DNA from: Nocardiopsis gilva YIM 90087
GTDB taxonomy: Bacteria; Actinomycetota; Actinomycetes; Streptosporangiales; Streptosporangiaceae
Direction of reading: 5' to 3'
Assembly: GCF_002263495.1 (NCBI RefSeq)
Contig: NZ_CP022753.1
Span: 2,790,001 to 2,854,000 of the forward strand
DNA: 64,000 bases
This document shows positions 8,607 through 16,300 of this stretch, one piece after another (position 1 is the stretch's first letter; each line of letters opens with the position of its first letter). The notes beneath the pieces are model-generated. The model saw nothing but the letters and a program-made list of their open reading frames with translations. It searched no databases and was not told the origin of the DNA. The translations under genes were made by a program, and so were the position numbers.

Positions 8607-9365
8607 CTAGAGGTCGATGGCGTTGTCCAGCACCACCTGGTCGGCCGGGATGACGATCTCCCGGCACGCCTCGACGACCAGGTCGTCCGCGATGAGGCGG
8701 CGGCGGATCGCCTGTACGGGCACGCCGGAGGGCATGCGCAGTGTCTCCGCCTCGTCGGGGGTGGGCATGCGCGCGGTGACGGACTCCTCCACCCGCACGA
8801 TGGGGTGGCCGAGGTGGCGGGCCTGCGCCAGCGTTCCGCCCGGCCACGGCTCCCTCTCGGGGTCGGCGATCGGGGTTCCGCCCACCAGTTCCCACGGCAG
8901 GTAGTTGACGCTGATCTGCGACGGCTGTCCGGCCGCGTAGAACACGAAGTGCCTGCGCAACAGGGCGGTGCCGGGTTCGACCCCCAGCATGTCGGCGAGG
9001 TCGTCGTCAGCGTCCACCTGCGCGTAGTCCCGATCCAGCCGGTACGCCGACCAGGGAATGTTCTGATCCTTGGTGAACGAGGTCTGCGGCTGCTCAGGGG
9101 TAGGGGTGGCCGCCAGGTCCGCGCGGTAGCGCTCCATCGCGAGACGCCGTACGACCGGACGGCGGAGCACGTAGTTCCCCGACCCGTGCCGCTTCTCGAC
9201 CAACCCGTCCTCGGCGAGCGCGCCGAGCGCTTGGCGGACGGTCGGCACCGACACGTCGTACCGCTCCGCAAGTGCGGCTTCGGACGGCAGCTTGACGCCG
9301 ACGGGATGGACGCCTGCGGTGATGTCGCGACGCACGGCGGCAGCCACCAGATCGTGTTTCGCCAC
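8607..9365 (-). CDS. GntR-family regulator with UTRA domain (KorSA/HutC type)
   Basis: 252-residue DNA-binding repressor. The N-terminal winged helix (about 3-67) contains LPSEAALAERYDVSVPTVRQ. The C-terminal UTRA effector-binding domain (about 85-245) has the typical SQISVNYLPWELV stretch. The GTG at 9365 was preferred because GGAG lies seven bases upstream; an upstream GTG at 9419 adds 18 Gly/Arg-rich residues. GntR/UTRA proteins of this kind are the KorSA/TraR regulators of Streptomyces conjugative elements and also occur in actinophages. It faces the HTH gene tail-to-tail (5 bases apart) and diverges from the early operon, so it could control that operon. Its effector is unknown. Confidence 0.9.
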   Translation of the reverse strand: MAKHDLVAAAVRRDITAGVHPVGVKLPSEAALAERYDVSVPTVRQALGALAEDGLVEKRHGSGNYVLRRPVVRRLAMERYRADLAATPTPEQPQTSFTKDQNIPWSAYRLDRDYAQVDADDDLADMLGVEPGTALLRRHFVFYAAGQPSQISVNYLPWELVGGTPIADPEREPWPGGTLAQARHLGHPIVRVEESVTARMPTPDEAETLRMPSGVPVQAIRRRLIADDLVVEACREIVIPADQVVLDNAIDL

Positions 9366-9425
9366 GTTATCTCCGCTTTCCCCACCGGTGCCTGTGCCGC
9401 GATCGAGTCTAGTCCTCACAAACCC

Positions 9426-9454
9426 TTGATGACTTCAGAGGACCGGTCTACGGT
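9426..9454 (+). promoter_or_regulatory. Candidate early promoter
   Basis: TTGATG (9426-9431) and TACGGT (9449-9454) are separated by 17 bases, close to a sigma-70-type promoter, in the 225-base gap between the GntR gene and the early operon. The gap also holds AT-rich sequence around 9460-9480. Prediction from consensus only. Confidence 0.35.
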
Positions 9455-9590
9455 AGTCATTAACTCATCCTTAGGACTTTATGAGCCGGAGATGAGCTGG
9501 ACCGTCCGCTCTCGCCCGTCCCTGCGTGGCCACGTGTCCCGGGAGCGGGCGGTCACCCCCATCCCCAACTGCGCGTGCATAGGAGGCCCC

Positions 9591-9641
9591 ATGCCTGACG
9601 ACGTGCTGTTGACCGAGCCCCATGAGGCGGGTGCCGCATGA
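9591..9641 (+). CDS. 16-residue leader peptide coupled to the Xis-like gene
   Basis: ATG at 9591 directly preceded by AGGAGGCCCC, the best ribosome site in the region. The frame encodes only MPDDVLLTEPHEAGAA and ends in an ATGA overlap with the next ATG at 9638, which lacks its own strong site. It probably serves translational coupling rather than encoding a functional peptide. Confidence 0.45.
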   Translation: MPDDVLLTEPHEAGAA

Positions 9642-9973
9642 CCACACCGGACGATGACCTGCGCACCTACACGCCTGAGGAAGTCGTCGAGCACTGGCTG
9701 CCGACCGCGACGCCGGACGGGCTCCGCAAGCAGGCGCAGCGCGGGAAGATCGCGCACCGCCGCATCGGCAGGAACAGGCAGATCGTGTTCACCCGCGCCG
9801 ATATCGCCGCGCTCCTCGACGCCGCAGCGGTCCCCGTGGGTGAACCCGTCGGCTCGTCAGCCAGGCGTCGAGCGCCTGCGAGGTCAGCGCCTCGCCGCGC
9901 TACCCCGCGCGACAACGTCTCAGCACTTCCGCTGCAACCCAAGCCGGATTCGGCCCGGCGCATCAGCTTCTGA
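9638..9973 (+). CDS. Excisionase-like (MerR-type) small DNA-binding protein
   Basis: 111 residues. The first 60 form a winged-helix/MerR-like fold as in phage excisionases: YTPEEVVEHWLPTATPDGLR, then GKIAHRRIGRNRQIVFTRAD as recognition and wing, then an AALLDA helix. The C-terminal half is Arg/Pro/Ala-rich and probably disordered, DNA-contacting by charge. First substantial gene of the early operon. An Xis role in prophage excision is inferred from the fold and from the fact that the integrase is of the tyrosine type, which usually needs one. Confidence 0.75.
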   Translation: MTTPDDDLRTYTPEEVVEHWLPTATPDGLRKQAQRGKIAHRRIGRNRQIVFTRADIAALLDAAAVPVGEPVGSSARRRAPARSAPRRATPRDNVSALPLQPKPDSARRISF

Positions 9974-10049
9974 CACAGATGTGCCCCCGCCCGGACCCAA
10001 CTCCAGGCGAGGGCGTGGCCCCACCCAACCAAGAGAAAGGAACAGGGCC

Positions 10050-10334
10050 GTGCAACAGAGTAACCGACCCGAGCCGCCGCAGCGGCTGCTCACCCGCGAG
10101 ACGCAGGAGTGGATCATCCCCTCCTGCGCGGAAACCGAGGTCAAGACCGACCGCGGCGGCCGCCCGCGGATCGGCATCTTCACGTCCGTCGAGGCTCTGG
10201 ACCCGGCGATGGCCATCGAGATCGTCGGCGACCCGGCCGAGTCCGCCGTGGCTGCCCGGGACCTGTCCCGTGCTTTCGAGCTGCTGGCCGACCACCTGGA
10301 CGACCAAGCGATGCGCGGGGTGCGCCATGAGTGA
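10050..10334 (+). CDS. Hypothetical early protein
   Basis: 94 residues, no recognised domain. The GTG at 10050 follows GAGAAAGGAACA. Charged and soluble: a middle segment VKTDRGGRPRIGIFTSVEAL and a helical, acidic C-terminus (AARDLSRAFELLADHL). It ends in an ATGAGTGA overlap with the next gene, so it is translated as part of the early operon. Confidence 0.65.
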   Translation: MQQSNRPEPPQRLLTRETQEWIIPSCAETEVKTDRGGRPRIGIFTSVEALDPAMAIEIVGDPAESAVAARDLSRAFELLADHLDDQAMRGVRHE

Positions 10335-10545
10335 GCGCACCACGATCACCCGCCCGGCGGCGGACGTGCTGATCACCATCCGCGAGGCCGAGGAGCGATT
10401 CGGCTGCCCCCGGCGGGAGCTGGAGCGGCATATCCGCAGCGGTCGCCTGGACGTGGTGCGCCGCCCCGGCAAGGGCCCCCGGCAGTTGGTGGAGGCGCAG
10501 GTGTGCGCCCTGCTGCAGCGCACAGGAGCAGGAGGTGTGTCATGA
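10327..10545 (+). CDS. Small HTH (excisionase/MerR-like) protein
   Basis: 72 residues. ITIREAEERFGCPRRELERH followed by SGRLDVVRRPGKGPRQLVEA matches the helix-turn-helix plus wing of excisionase-type DNA-binding domains, and LVEAQVCALLQR is the closing helix. It overlaps the preceding gene by 8 bases and the next by 4. A second Xis-like candidate in this operon besides the one at 9638. Confidence 0.7.
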   Translation: MSERTTITRPAADVLITIREAEERFGCPRRELERHIRSGRLDVVRRPGKGPRQLVEAQVCALLQRTGAGGVS

Positions 10546-11192
10546 CCACCCCGATCCCCCCAGGCCGCTGGGACCACGCTGACTACTCGCCGCTGCTGTA
10601 TGACGCGATGCACCAGGCGGGCCAGCGCGTGGAGCAGTCCGACGAGGTGCTGTTCCACGTCGTCGCCGGGTGTGAGCAGGTCGATGCTCTGGTGTCCCTG
10701 ATCAGGCGGCTGTCGGACGCGCGGGAGGAGCGGCGCGAGGCGCGCTCTGCCCCTGCCCACAACGGTCATCCCGTCCGGGTGGAGCAGGAGCCCGCGTCAG
10801 TGCGGGCGGCCTGCGACGAGAGGTTCGCCGCTCATCAGGAGGCGTACCGGATCCGGCGCGCCTATCGCGAGGAGATGCAGGCGAACGCCGATCTCGCCGA
10901 TGGTGTGCGGCGCCTCGCACAGCGCGCGGCCGACCAGGCATCCGCCAAGACGCCGGAGGAGCCGCGGGCGGATCTCCTCGCTGACACCCCGCCTGGGGAG
11001 TTCCCGGAGTGGATCAAGTTCGGGCGGGACGCCAGTGACGCGGGCTACGACGCCCCGCATTTCTACTGCAGCCGGTGCCGGAACCCCGTCACGGGGCTGC
11101 GCAGCCGTTTCGATGCGATGCGCATGCCGGTGCGTGACGCCGCCCGGATGCACATCCGCGAGATCCACGAGCGGGGTGAGCGCGGTGAATGA
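10542..11192 (+). CDS. Hypothetical early protein with C-terminal Cys pair
   Basis: 216 residues. The N-terminal two thirds are helical and charged, with Arg/Glu-rich stretches likely to form coiled coil (RRLSDAREERREARS). The C-terminal 60 residues contain YCSRCRNPVTGL and a later HIREIH, giving a possible C2H2 zinc site. RBS is AGGAGGTGTGTC before the ATG at 10542. No family recognised; it sits in the unbroken chain of overlapping early genes. Confidence 0.65.
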   Translation: MTTPIPPGRWDHADYSPLLYDAMHQAGQRVEQSDEVLFHVVAGCEQVDALVSLIRRLSDAREERREARSAPAHNGHPVRVEQEPASVRAACDERFAAHQEAYRIRRAYREEMQANADLADGVRRLAQRAADQASAKTPEEPRADLLADTPPGEFPEWIKFGRDASDAGYDAPHFYCSRCRNPVTGLRSRFDAMRMPVRDAARMHIREIHERGERGE

Positions 11193-11406
11193 CGCCGAAC
11201 TGTACGTGTTCCTCGTGTTCTTCGTCGCGCTGCTGGTGGTCGGCGTCCTCGCCCTGGTGGCCGTGGGGTGGATCGCCCGCGGGTGGGCGGACGCCCCCAT
11301 GTGGCGCCGCCAGGAGCGTGAGGTCGCGACGCGCGACGAGATCATCGCCGCCGCTGAGCAGGCGGGCTACATCCACGCCGACCCGCGAGGGAGGCACACG
11401 CGATGA
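11185..11406 (+). CDS. Small single-pass membrane protein
   Basis: 73 residues. Residues 5-30 form one strong transmembrane helix (YVFLVFFVALLVVGVLALVA). The following 40 residues are charged and cytoplasmic by the positive-inside rule, with a REVATRDEIIAAAEQAGY helix. The start may instead be the GTG at 11176, three codons earlier. It overlaps the previous stop and the next ATG. Function unknown. Confidence 0.65.
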   Translation: MNDAELYVFLVFFVALLVVGVLALVAVGWIARGWADAPMWRRQEREVATRDEIIAAAEQAGYIHADPRGRHTR

Positions 11407-11750
11407 CCAATCTGATGACCCTGCTGCGGATGCTGTTGGGCCCTGCCTACCGACCGCAGCAGCCGATCGAGACCGCCACCCCGCACGACATCCGGCTGCT
11501 GCTGGACCAACTGCCCGAGCTGGCGGACGACGTCCGGGGGTCGCTGGTCAACGGCGAGGCCACCGACTGGCGGCCGGATGCGGCAGCGCGGCTGGTGTCG
11601 GACGCCGCAGCGCTCCGGGACACCGCCTCGGCGATCGCGGAGGCCGTGCAGGTGGTGCTGCGGCGCGAGGCGGAGATGGCCCCGCTGCTGGAGGAGATCC
11701 GGGCCATGGAGGACCTACGGGATCTGCCGGAGGCGGGTGAGGACCGGTGA
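11403..11750 (+). CDS. Hypothetical early protein
   Basis: 115 residues, no recognised family, with an ATGA overlap with the membrane-protein gene upstream. Predicted mostly helical: HDIRLLLDQLPELADDVRG, then a long C-terminal helix rich in Glu and Arg. No Cys and no membrane segment. Likely soluble and early expressed; function not assignable. Confidence 0.6.
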   Translation: MTNLMTLLRMLLGPAYRPQQPIETATPHDIRLLLDQLPELADDVRGSLVNGEATDWRPDAAARLVSDAAALRDTASAIAEAVQVVLRREAEMAPLLEEIRAMEDLRDLPEAGEDR

Positions 11751-11944
11751 GCGCGCCCGCCCCCGCTCAGCTGGCCTCCCCGTGGGACGTCCCGTGCACC
11801 TACTGGATCGGTTCCCGCTCTTGCGGGTCTACCCCGACCCGCCTGTATGCGCAGGGTCGCCGCTGCCGAGCCCACACCCCCGCCGCTGTGCGCGGCCTGC
11901 CCGAGCCGGGGCGGGCCGCCAAGACCAAGGAGACCAAGCGATGA
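11747..11944 (+). CDS. Small Cys-containing hypothetical protein
   Basis: 65 residues with three Cys (PCTYWIGSRSCGS, RRCRAH) and one following His, suggestive of a single zinc site. The C-terminus is basic (GRAAKTKETKR). GTG start in a GTGA overlap with the upstream gene; the stop overlaps the ATG of the exonuclease gene by 4 bases. Confidence 0.55.
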   Translation: MSAPAPAQLASPWDVPCTYWIGSRSCGSTPTRLYAQGRRCRAHTPAAVRGLPEPGRAAKTKETKR

Positions 11945-12873
11945 CCGCCACGCTTTCCACGCCCACGGGCCACCTGCTCGGCTCCTGGCCCTCCGGGTCC
12001 GAAGCCTGGCACGCCGCCCGCGCCGGGCGCCTCGGCGGAAGCGATATGGCCGCCGTGCTCGGCAGGTCGCCGTGGGTGTCGCACTACCGCCTGTGGCATT
12101 TGAAGCAGGGCCTGGTCCAGGACCTGCCGACCACCGAGGCGCAGGCGCGCGGCCACTACCTGGAACCCGCGATCGCGAGTTGGTTCGCTGACCGCCACCC
12201 CGAGTTCGAGGTGGTGGAGGCCGGAACCTTCACCAACGTGGAGCGGGACTACCAGCTGGCCAACCCTGACCGGCTCCTGCTGCAGGACGGGCGCGTCCGC
12301 GCGGTGCTGGAGTTGAAGTCCGACGCCGGGGACGGCGAGGGGTGGGGCCGGGAGGGCACCGACGAAGTCCCGCTCTACTACCGGACGCAGATCCAGTGGT
12401 ACCTGGACTGCCTGGGGTTGGACACCGCCCATGTGGCGATGATCGGGCGCGGCCTGGAGTTCCGCGAATACCAGGTGGCCTACGACCCGGCCGACGCCAC
12501 GCTCCTCCGCCAGCATGCCGAGCAGTTCCTCGACTCGATGCTGTTCGGCGAGGTCCCCGACAAGGACACCACCGACTCCACCTACCTCACGGTGCGCCAG
12601 CTCCACCCGTCCATCGAGGACCGCGAGGTTGAGCTGTCCCTGGACCAGGTCGCGGCGTTCACCCAGGGGCGCGAGGACAAGCTCGCCGCCGACGCCGCGT
12701 GGAATCTCGCCCGCTCACAGATGGGCGACCTCATGGGAAACGCGCGCCGCGCCTGCTTCCTGGGCCAGCGCATCGCCGCCCGCCAGGCGCGCGGGGATGC
12801 CCCGCCATTTGTGGTGGCCGACCGCAAGTGCCCGCCCCACACCGACTTCATCGCTGAGGAGTTCACCGCATGA
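11941..12873 (+). CDS. YqaJ-type phage recombination exonuclease
   Basis: 310 residues of the lambda-exonuclease/YqaJ superfamily (PD-(D/E)XK fold), a 5'-3' double-strand exonuclease that makes single strands for the annealing partner encoded next. Motifs in order: GGSDMAAVLG (about 32), GHYLEP with the first acidic residue (about 71), the ANPDRLL metal-binding Asp (about 107), ELKS as the E-x-K motif (about 123) and TQIQWYLDCLG, the conserved Gln-x-x-x-Tyr helix. The C-terminal 90 residues are a variable extension. Coupled by ATGA to the RecT gene. Together they form a Red-like recombination pair for phage replication and repair. Confidence 0.9.
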   Translation: MTATLSTPTGHLLGSWPSGSEAWHAARAGRLGGSDMAAVLGRSPWVSHYRLWHLKQGLVQDLPTTEAQARGHYLEPAIASWFADRHPEFEVVEAGTFTNVERDYQLANPDRLLLQDGRVRAVLELKSDAGDGEGWGREGTDEVPLYYRTQIQWYLDCLGLDTAHVAMIGRGLEFREYQVAYDPADATLLRQHAEQFLDSMLFGEVPDKDTTDSTYLTVRQLHPSIEDREVELSLDQVAAFTQGREDKLAADAAWNLARSQMGDLMGNARRACFLGQRIAARQARGDAPPFVVADRKCPPHTDFIAEEFTA

Positions 12874-13901
12874 CTGAGATCGCGCTTCGCGCTGACCTGC
12901 CCGACCGCATGGAGTACGCCCGCACCCTGGCCTCCTCCGGGCTGCTGCCCAAGGCCTACCGAGGCCAGCCCGCTAACGTCCTGTTCGCCGTGGAGTACGG
13001 GCGCGCCCTGGGGTTGGAGCCCATCACCGCCATCAACTCCGTCCATGTCATCGAGGGCAAGCCCTCGGCGTCCTCGGGGCTCATCTCTGCGCTGGTGCGG
13101 CGGGCCGGGCACCGGCTGCGCATCCGGGTGCACCGCGACGAGGGCCTGGAGGCCGTCGCGCAGATCATCCGCGCTGATGACCCCGACTTCACGTTCGAGT
13201 CCCGGTGGGACCTGGCGCGCGCACAACGCGCCGGGGTCGCCACCAAGCAGGTATGGAAGTCCTACCCGGAGGCCATGCTCAAGGCCCGCGCGATCACCGA
13301 GGTGGCCCGCGAGGCGTGCGAGGAGGCGCTGCTGGGGGTCGGCTACACCCCCGAGGAGCTGGGGGCGGAGGTCGACCCCGACGGCAACGTCGTTAGTGTT
13401 CCCGACGCTCAGCACCGGGCGGGGGCGACGATCGCCGAGGCGGTCGCCGAGACCACCCAGGCGACCACAGAGCAGTCGGAGCCTCAGGTGGATCCGGATC
13501 GGATGCGCTACATGGGCGGGCTCATGCGCCACCTGGGCATGGGCTCCGCCGACGCGCTGCCGTTCGTTACGGAGGTTGTCGGCCGCGAGGTCGCCAACCG
13601 GTCGGAGATGACCGCTGAGGAGGTCGAGCAGGTCATCTCCGCTCTGGAGAAGCGGGCAGAGGAGCGCCACGAGCAGGACAGCGGCGAGGAGCGTGCGCCC
13701 GCGAAGCGCTTCCACGGGACCGACGACGACTTCGAGCCTGAAGACGAGCCGGTCGACGCTGAGGTCATCGAGCCCTTGCCCGAGGGTCGGGGTTCGTTTG
13801 CCTGCGACGAGTGCGGCAAGGCGCTTCCGGCGCCTCCCGGAACGATGGTCGTCCACCCGGATGTGCGGCTGCTCTGCGATGAGTGCGGGGACCAGTCGTG
13901 A
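12870..13901 (+). CDS. recT: RecT-family single-strand annealing protein with zinc tail
   Basis: 343 residues. The first 190 are a RecT-type annealase core: LPKAYRGQPANVLFAVEYGR, ITAINSVHVIEGKPSASSGL, and KSYPEAMLKARAITEVAREA near its end. A long acidic linker follows, then at about 312-343 a CDEC...CDEC motif with intervening His (VVHPDVRLLCDEC), a likely zinc ribbon not part of the standard family. The partner is the YqaJ exonuclease encoded just upstream with a 4-base overlap. Expected role: strand annealing during phage recombination-dependent replication. Confidence 0.88.
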   Translation: MTEIALRADLPDRMEYARTLASSGLLPKAYRGQPANVLFAVEYGRALGLEPITAINSVHVIEGKPSASSGLISALVRRAGHRLRIRVHRDEGLEAVAQIIRADDPDFTFESRWDLARAQRAGVATKQVWKSYPEAMLKARAITEVAREACEEALLGVGYTPEELGAEVDPDGNVVSVPDAQHRAGATIAEAVAETTQATTEQSEPQVDPDRMRYMGGLMRHLGMGSADALPFVTEVVGREVANRSEMTAEEVEQVISALEKRAEERHEQDSGEERAPAKRFHGTDDDFEPEDEPVDAEVIEPLPEGRGSFACDECGKALPAPPGTMVVHPDVRLLCDECGDQS

Positions 13902-14221
13902 TCGCGCGGCTCGCCTCACTGTTCCGCCGGTCCCGCCCTGAGGGCGGGCCGGTGGCCCCCGCCCCTCCTCTGGTGCCGGACCCCGATGGCGACACCGCCA
14001 TCTCCCACATGCATCACGCTCACCGGCTGGTGGCTGTGGCCCGCCTGCTGCACGGCCGTGCCCTGGTCGGACACACCTGCCTAGACCTGAATCGCGTTGA
14101 CGATGCGGCTGTCGAGGCCATTGAGCGGCTGAAGACCTTCCGCGCCCGGCTGGCCGATGAGCGCTCGCTGCTCGCCCAAGCTGCGGACGCCGACCCCGAC
14201 GACCTGACAGGGGGTGCGTGA
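13898..14221 (+). CDS. Hypothetical early protein
   Basis: 107 residues. The GTG at 13898 overlaps the recT stop as GTGA. The basic N-terminus (RLASLFRRSRPEG) and Pro-rich linker are followed by a helical region (HHAHRLVAVARLLHG; VEAIERLKTFRARLADERSL). No family recognised. Its place after exonuclease/annealase suggests a DNA-metabolism accessory, but that is only context. Confidence 0.6.
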   Translation: MIARLASLFRRSRPEGGPVAPAPPLVPDPDGDTAISHMHHAHRLVAVARLLHGRALVGHTCLDLNRVDDAAVEAIERLKTFRARLADERSLLAQAADADPDDLTGGA

Positions 14222-14493
14222 TGAACAGGTCGCTGATTGCTCAGATCCGCGCCTACGGGGTGCGGGTGGTGCCCGACACCGCCCCCACCGCAGCCACCGC
14301 GGCACCACCAGAGGTCCCGGTCGTGCTCGCCGACCCCAGCACCGCCGGTTCTCCCGCTGAGTGGCTGGAGGCCAAGTTCGACCGGGCGCTGCGGCTGCGT
14401 GACCGCGTCCGGTACCTGAACCGACACGCACCGAAATCTGTCGAGCTGGCGCGGCTCCGCGCTGAGCTGGCCGACCTGGAGGAGGGGCTGTGA
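14221..14493 (+). CDS. Hypothetical early protein
   Basis: 90 residues. The ATG at 14221 is in a TGATG overlap; a GTG at 14218 is an equal alternative. An Ala/Pro/Thr-rich segment (25-45) is followed by a charged helical C-terminus that could form a coiled coil (DRALRLRDRVRYLNRH, LARLRAELADLEEGL). Unknown function. Confidence 0.6.
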   Translation: MNRSLIAQIRAYGVRVVPDTAPTAATAAPPEVPVVLADPSTAGSPAEWLEAKFDRALRLRDRVRYLNRHAPKSVELARLRAELADLEEGL

Positions 14494-14867
14494 CTGACCA
14501 CGTGATTGGGCGGGACGACGCCCACGTCGTCACGGATACGGCGCCCCGGCACCACGCTGGGCTGCTGGGTGAGCCCACCCCGGAGCAGGCCGCGCTCGCC
14601 GCCTACATCGCCGATGTGGGCCCGTGCCCGCCGGAGGCCATGGCCAGGGCCATCACCACCACGTGGGCGCTGACAGAGCGCACGGGCAGCGACGAGCCGC
14701 TGGTGGTCCGCTGGGAGGGCACTTTCATCCACCCGGACGACCCGGCCGAGGACACGGTGGTGTGCTGCACCACCGCAGATGGCCGCCCGGTCGCGCTCCT
14801 GCTGGACGCTGAGCACGCGGAGGCGCTGGCCGGGCCGCTCCTCGACGGCGGGGAGGTGCCGCAGTGA
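14490..14867 (+). CDS. Hypothetical early protein
   Basis: 125 residues, GTG start with a GTGA overlap. The N-terminal part has a helical PTPEQAALAAYIADVGPCP; the C-terminal part looks like a small beta fold (EPLVVRWEGTFIHP, VVCCTTADGRPVALLL). Acidic overall. No family recognised; translationally coupled to the WhiB gene that follows. Confidence 0.6.
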   Translation: MTDHVIGRDDAHVVTDTAPRHHAGLLGEPTPEQAALAAYIADVGPCPPEAMARAITTTWALTERTGSDEPLVVRWEGTFIHPDDPAEDTVVCCTTADGRPVALLLDAEHAEALAGPLLDGGEVPQ

Positions 14868-15142
14868 CCGCCGGGATCCCGTTCCGCTGGCTGGAAGTTG
14901 GCCCGGTCGACACGTCCTGGCATCCGCGTGCGGCGTGCCGGGGCGCGGATCCCGAGCTGTTCTATCCGCGCGGCCGGGGGAGTGCGGGGGTGGCGCGCGC
15001 CCGCCGTATCTGCAAGGCGTGCCCGACCCGGCAGTTGTGCCTCGACGCTGCCCTGGCGGTGCCCCACGCCCTGGACTACGGCATCTGGGCTGGAACCACG
15101 CGTGAGCAGCGCAGACGGATGCGGCAGGACCGCGCCGCCTGA
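14864..15142 (+). CDS. WhiB-family iron-sulfur transcription factor
   Basis: 92 residues. The four iron-sulfur cysteines are C25, C50, C53 and C59 (CRGADPELFYP; ICKACPTRQLC), followed by the GIWAG beta-turn (73-77) and a basic AT-hook-like tail (REQRRRMRQDR). This is the full Wbl signature. Wbl proteins bind the principal sigma factor and redirect transcription; phage copies can repress host whiB genes. First of two Wbl genes in this operon. After its stop come three tandem hairpins. Confidence 0.93.
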   Translation: MTAGIPFRWLEVGPVDTSWHPRAACRGADPELFYPRGRGSAGVARARRICKACPTRQLCLDAALAVPHALDYGIWAGTTREQRRRMRQDRAA

Positions 15143-15145
15143 ACC

Positions 15146-15264
15146 CCCGCCCCGCCTGCCGTCCTCGGGCGGGGCGGGACCACCCGGGCGCCCCGACCTC
15201 GGGGGACGGGGCGCCCCTTGACCACCCCCACGGCCCGCCCGGATCGGGGGATGCCGGGCGGGCC
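15146..15264 (+). repeat. Three tandem GC-rich hairpins with equal geometry
   Basis: Perfect stems at 15146-15156/15168-15178 (11 bp), 15186-15195/15207-15216 (10 bp) and 15232-15242/15254-15264 (11 bp), each with an 11-base loop. Stem sequences differ (CCCGCCCCGCC, GGGCGCCCCG, GGCCCGCCCGG), so pairing rather than sequence is kept. They fill the gap between the WhiB and RusA genes. They may act as mRNA-stability or attenuation elements; no U tract follows. Confidence 0.75.
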
Positions 15265-15287
15265 ACCCCCACCAAGGAAGGACCACC

Positions 15288-15809
15288 GTGACCAGCACAG
15301 CACACGACTACGCACCCGCTATCGCCTTCGACCTCGTCGTCCGCGGGCGTCCCGCGCCGCAGGGATCGAAAAAGGCGTTCAATCACAACAGCACCGGCAA
15401 GATCATCACCCAAGAGATGTCGAAGTACGTGCGCCCATGGCGCCAGGACGTGCGCGCCGCCGCCGAAGACGCGCTCCGCCTAGAAGACGACCCGCACGCC
15501 TTCCCGCTGAACGGGCCGCTCTCGGTGGACATGGTGTTCAGCGTCGAGCGTCCCAAGAGCCACTTCGGGACGGGTCGCAATGCCGGCGTCCTCAAGCGGT
15601 CCGCCCCGCCGTACCCGGCGAGCATGCCGGACCTCTCTAAGCTCCTTCGCTCCACCGAGGACGCGTTGACATCGGCGGGAGTGTGGCGCGATGACGCCCG
15701 CGTCGTCGAATGCGGGCGCCTGGCCAAGGTCTACACCGCCTCCGGCGACCCCGACTCCCTGCAGGTGCCCGGCGCGGTGATCCGCGTTCGCCGCTTGGAG
15801 GTGGCGTGA
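15288..15809 (+). CDS. RusA-family Holliday-junction resolvase
   Basis: 173 residues; cleaves four-way junctions during phage recombination and replication. N-terminal strand FDLVVRGRPAPQGSKKAF with the substrate-binding basic loop. The family core MPDLSKLLRSTEDAL followed by GVWRDDARV carries the metal-binding aspartates. The GTG at 15288 follows AAGGAAGGACC. Length is slightly above the 120-150 typical of RusA because of an insertion around 80-110. It fits with the YqaJ/RecT pair upstream. Confidence 0.9.
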   Translation: MTSTAHDYAPAIAFDLVVRGRPAPQGSKKAFNHNSTGKIITQEMSKYVRPWRQDVRAAAEDALRLEDDPHAFPLNGPLSVDMVFSVERPKSHFGTGRNAGVLKRSAPPYPASMPDLSKLLRSTEDALTSAGVWRDDARVVECGRLAKVYTASGDPDSLQVPGAVIRVRRLEVA

Positions 15810-16234
15810 TGGCTGCGGCGACCTGCAAGCGGGGTCACCCCCGCACCGCAGAGACCACCTACACCGACGCCCAGGGGGACCTTCGGTGCCGTCCGTGCGC
15901 CCGCCAAGTGAAGGCCGACCAGCGCGCCAGTTCGCAGAAGCGCCCACCGCGGATCCGGGAGAAGCGGGCGGCAGCGGACCTGTCGTGGGCGGTGGACGCC
16001 GCCTGCCGCGGCGAGGACATCAACCTCTTCTTCGGCCCCGACGGCGAGCACCAGACAGCCAAAGAAGCCCGCGAGGACAAGGCGCGCGAGATCTGCCACG
16101 TGTGCCCGATCCGCCGGGAGTGCGCTGAGTACGCGCTCACCGCTCCGGAGCGTGACGGGTTCTGGGGCGGCCTCAACGAAGACGAGCGGACCTCGGAACG
16201 CCGACGCCGGACCCGCCGCGCTAACGCCGCCTGA
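15809..16234 (+). CDS. WhiB-family protein with N-terminal Cys/His extension
   Basis: 141 residues. The Wbl domain occupies about 58-130, with C66, C96, C99 and C105 (CRGEDINLFFGP; ICHVCPIRREC) and the turn GFWGG (118-122). Ahead of it is an extra 30-residue module with C6, H10, C27 and C30 (TCKRGHP, CRPC), as in small zinc-binding phage proteins. Two domain types are thus joined. ATG in a TGATG overlap with rusA. Likely a DNA- or sigma-binding regulator; this is the second Wbl within 1.4 kb. Confidence 0.92.
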   Translation: MAAATCKRGHPRTAETTYTDAQGDLRCRPCARQVKADQRASSQKRPPRIREKRAAADLSWAVDAACRGEDINLFFGPDGEHQTAKEAREDKAREICHVCPIRRECAEYALTAPERDGFWGGLNEDERTSERRRRTRRANAA

Positions 16235-16242
16235 CCCAGCCC

Positions 16243-16280
16243 GCCCGCCGTGTCTTCGGAGCGCCATGGACACGGCGGGC
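16243..16280 (+). repeat. Intercistronic hairpin
   Basis: 12-base perfect stem (16243-16254/16269-16280, GCCCGCCGTGTC and its complement) with a 14-base loop, between the second WhiB gene and the next start at 16301. Same type of element as the tandem hairpins at 15146. Confidence 0.65.
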
Positions 16281-16300
16281 CCCACACCTGGAGGTGCCCG

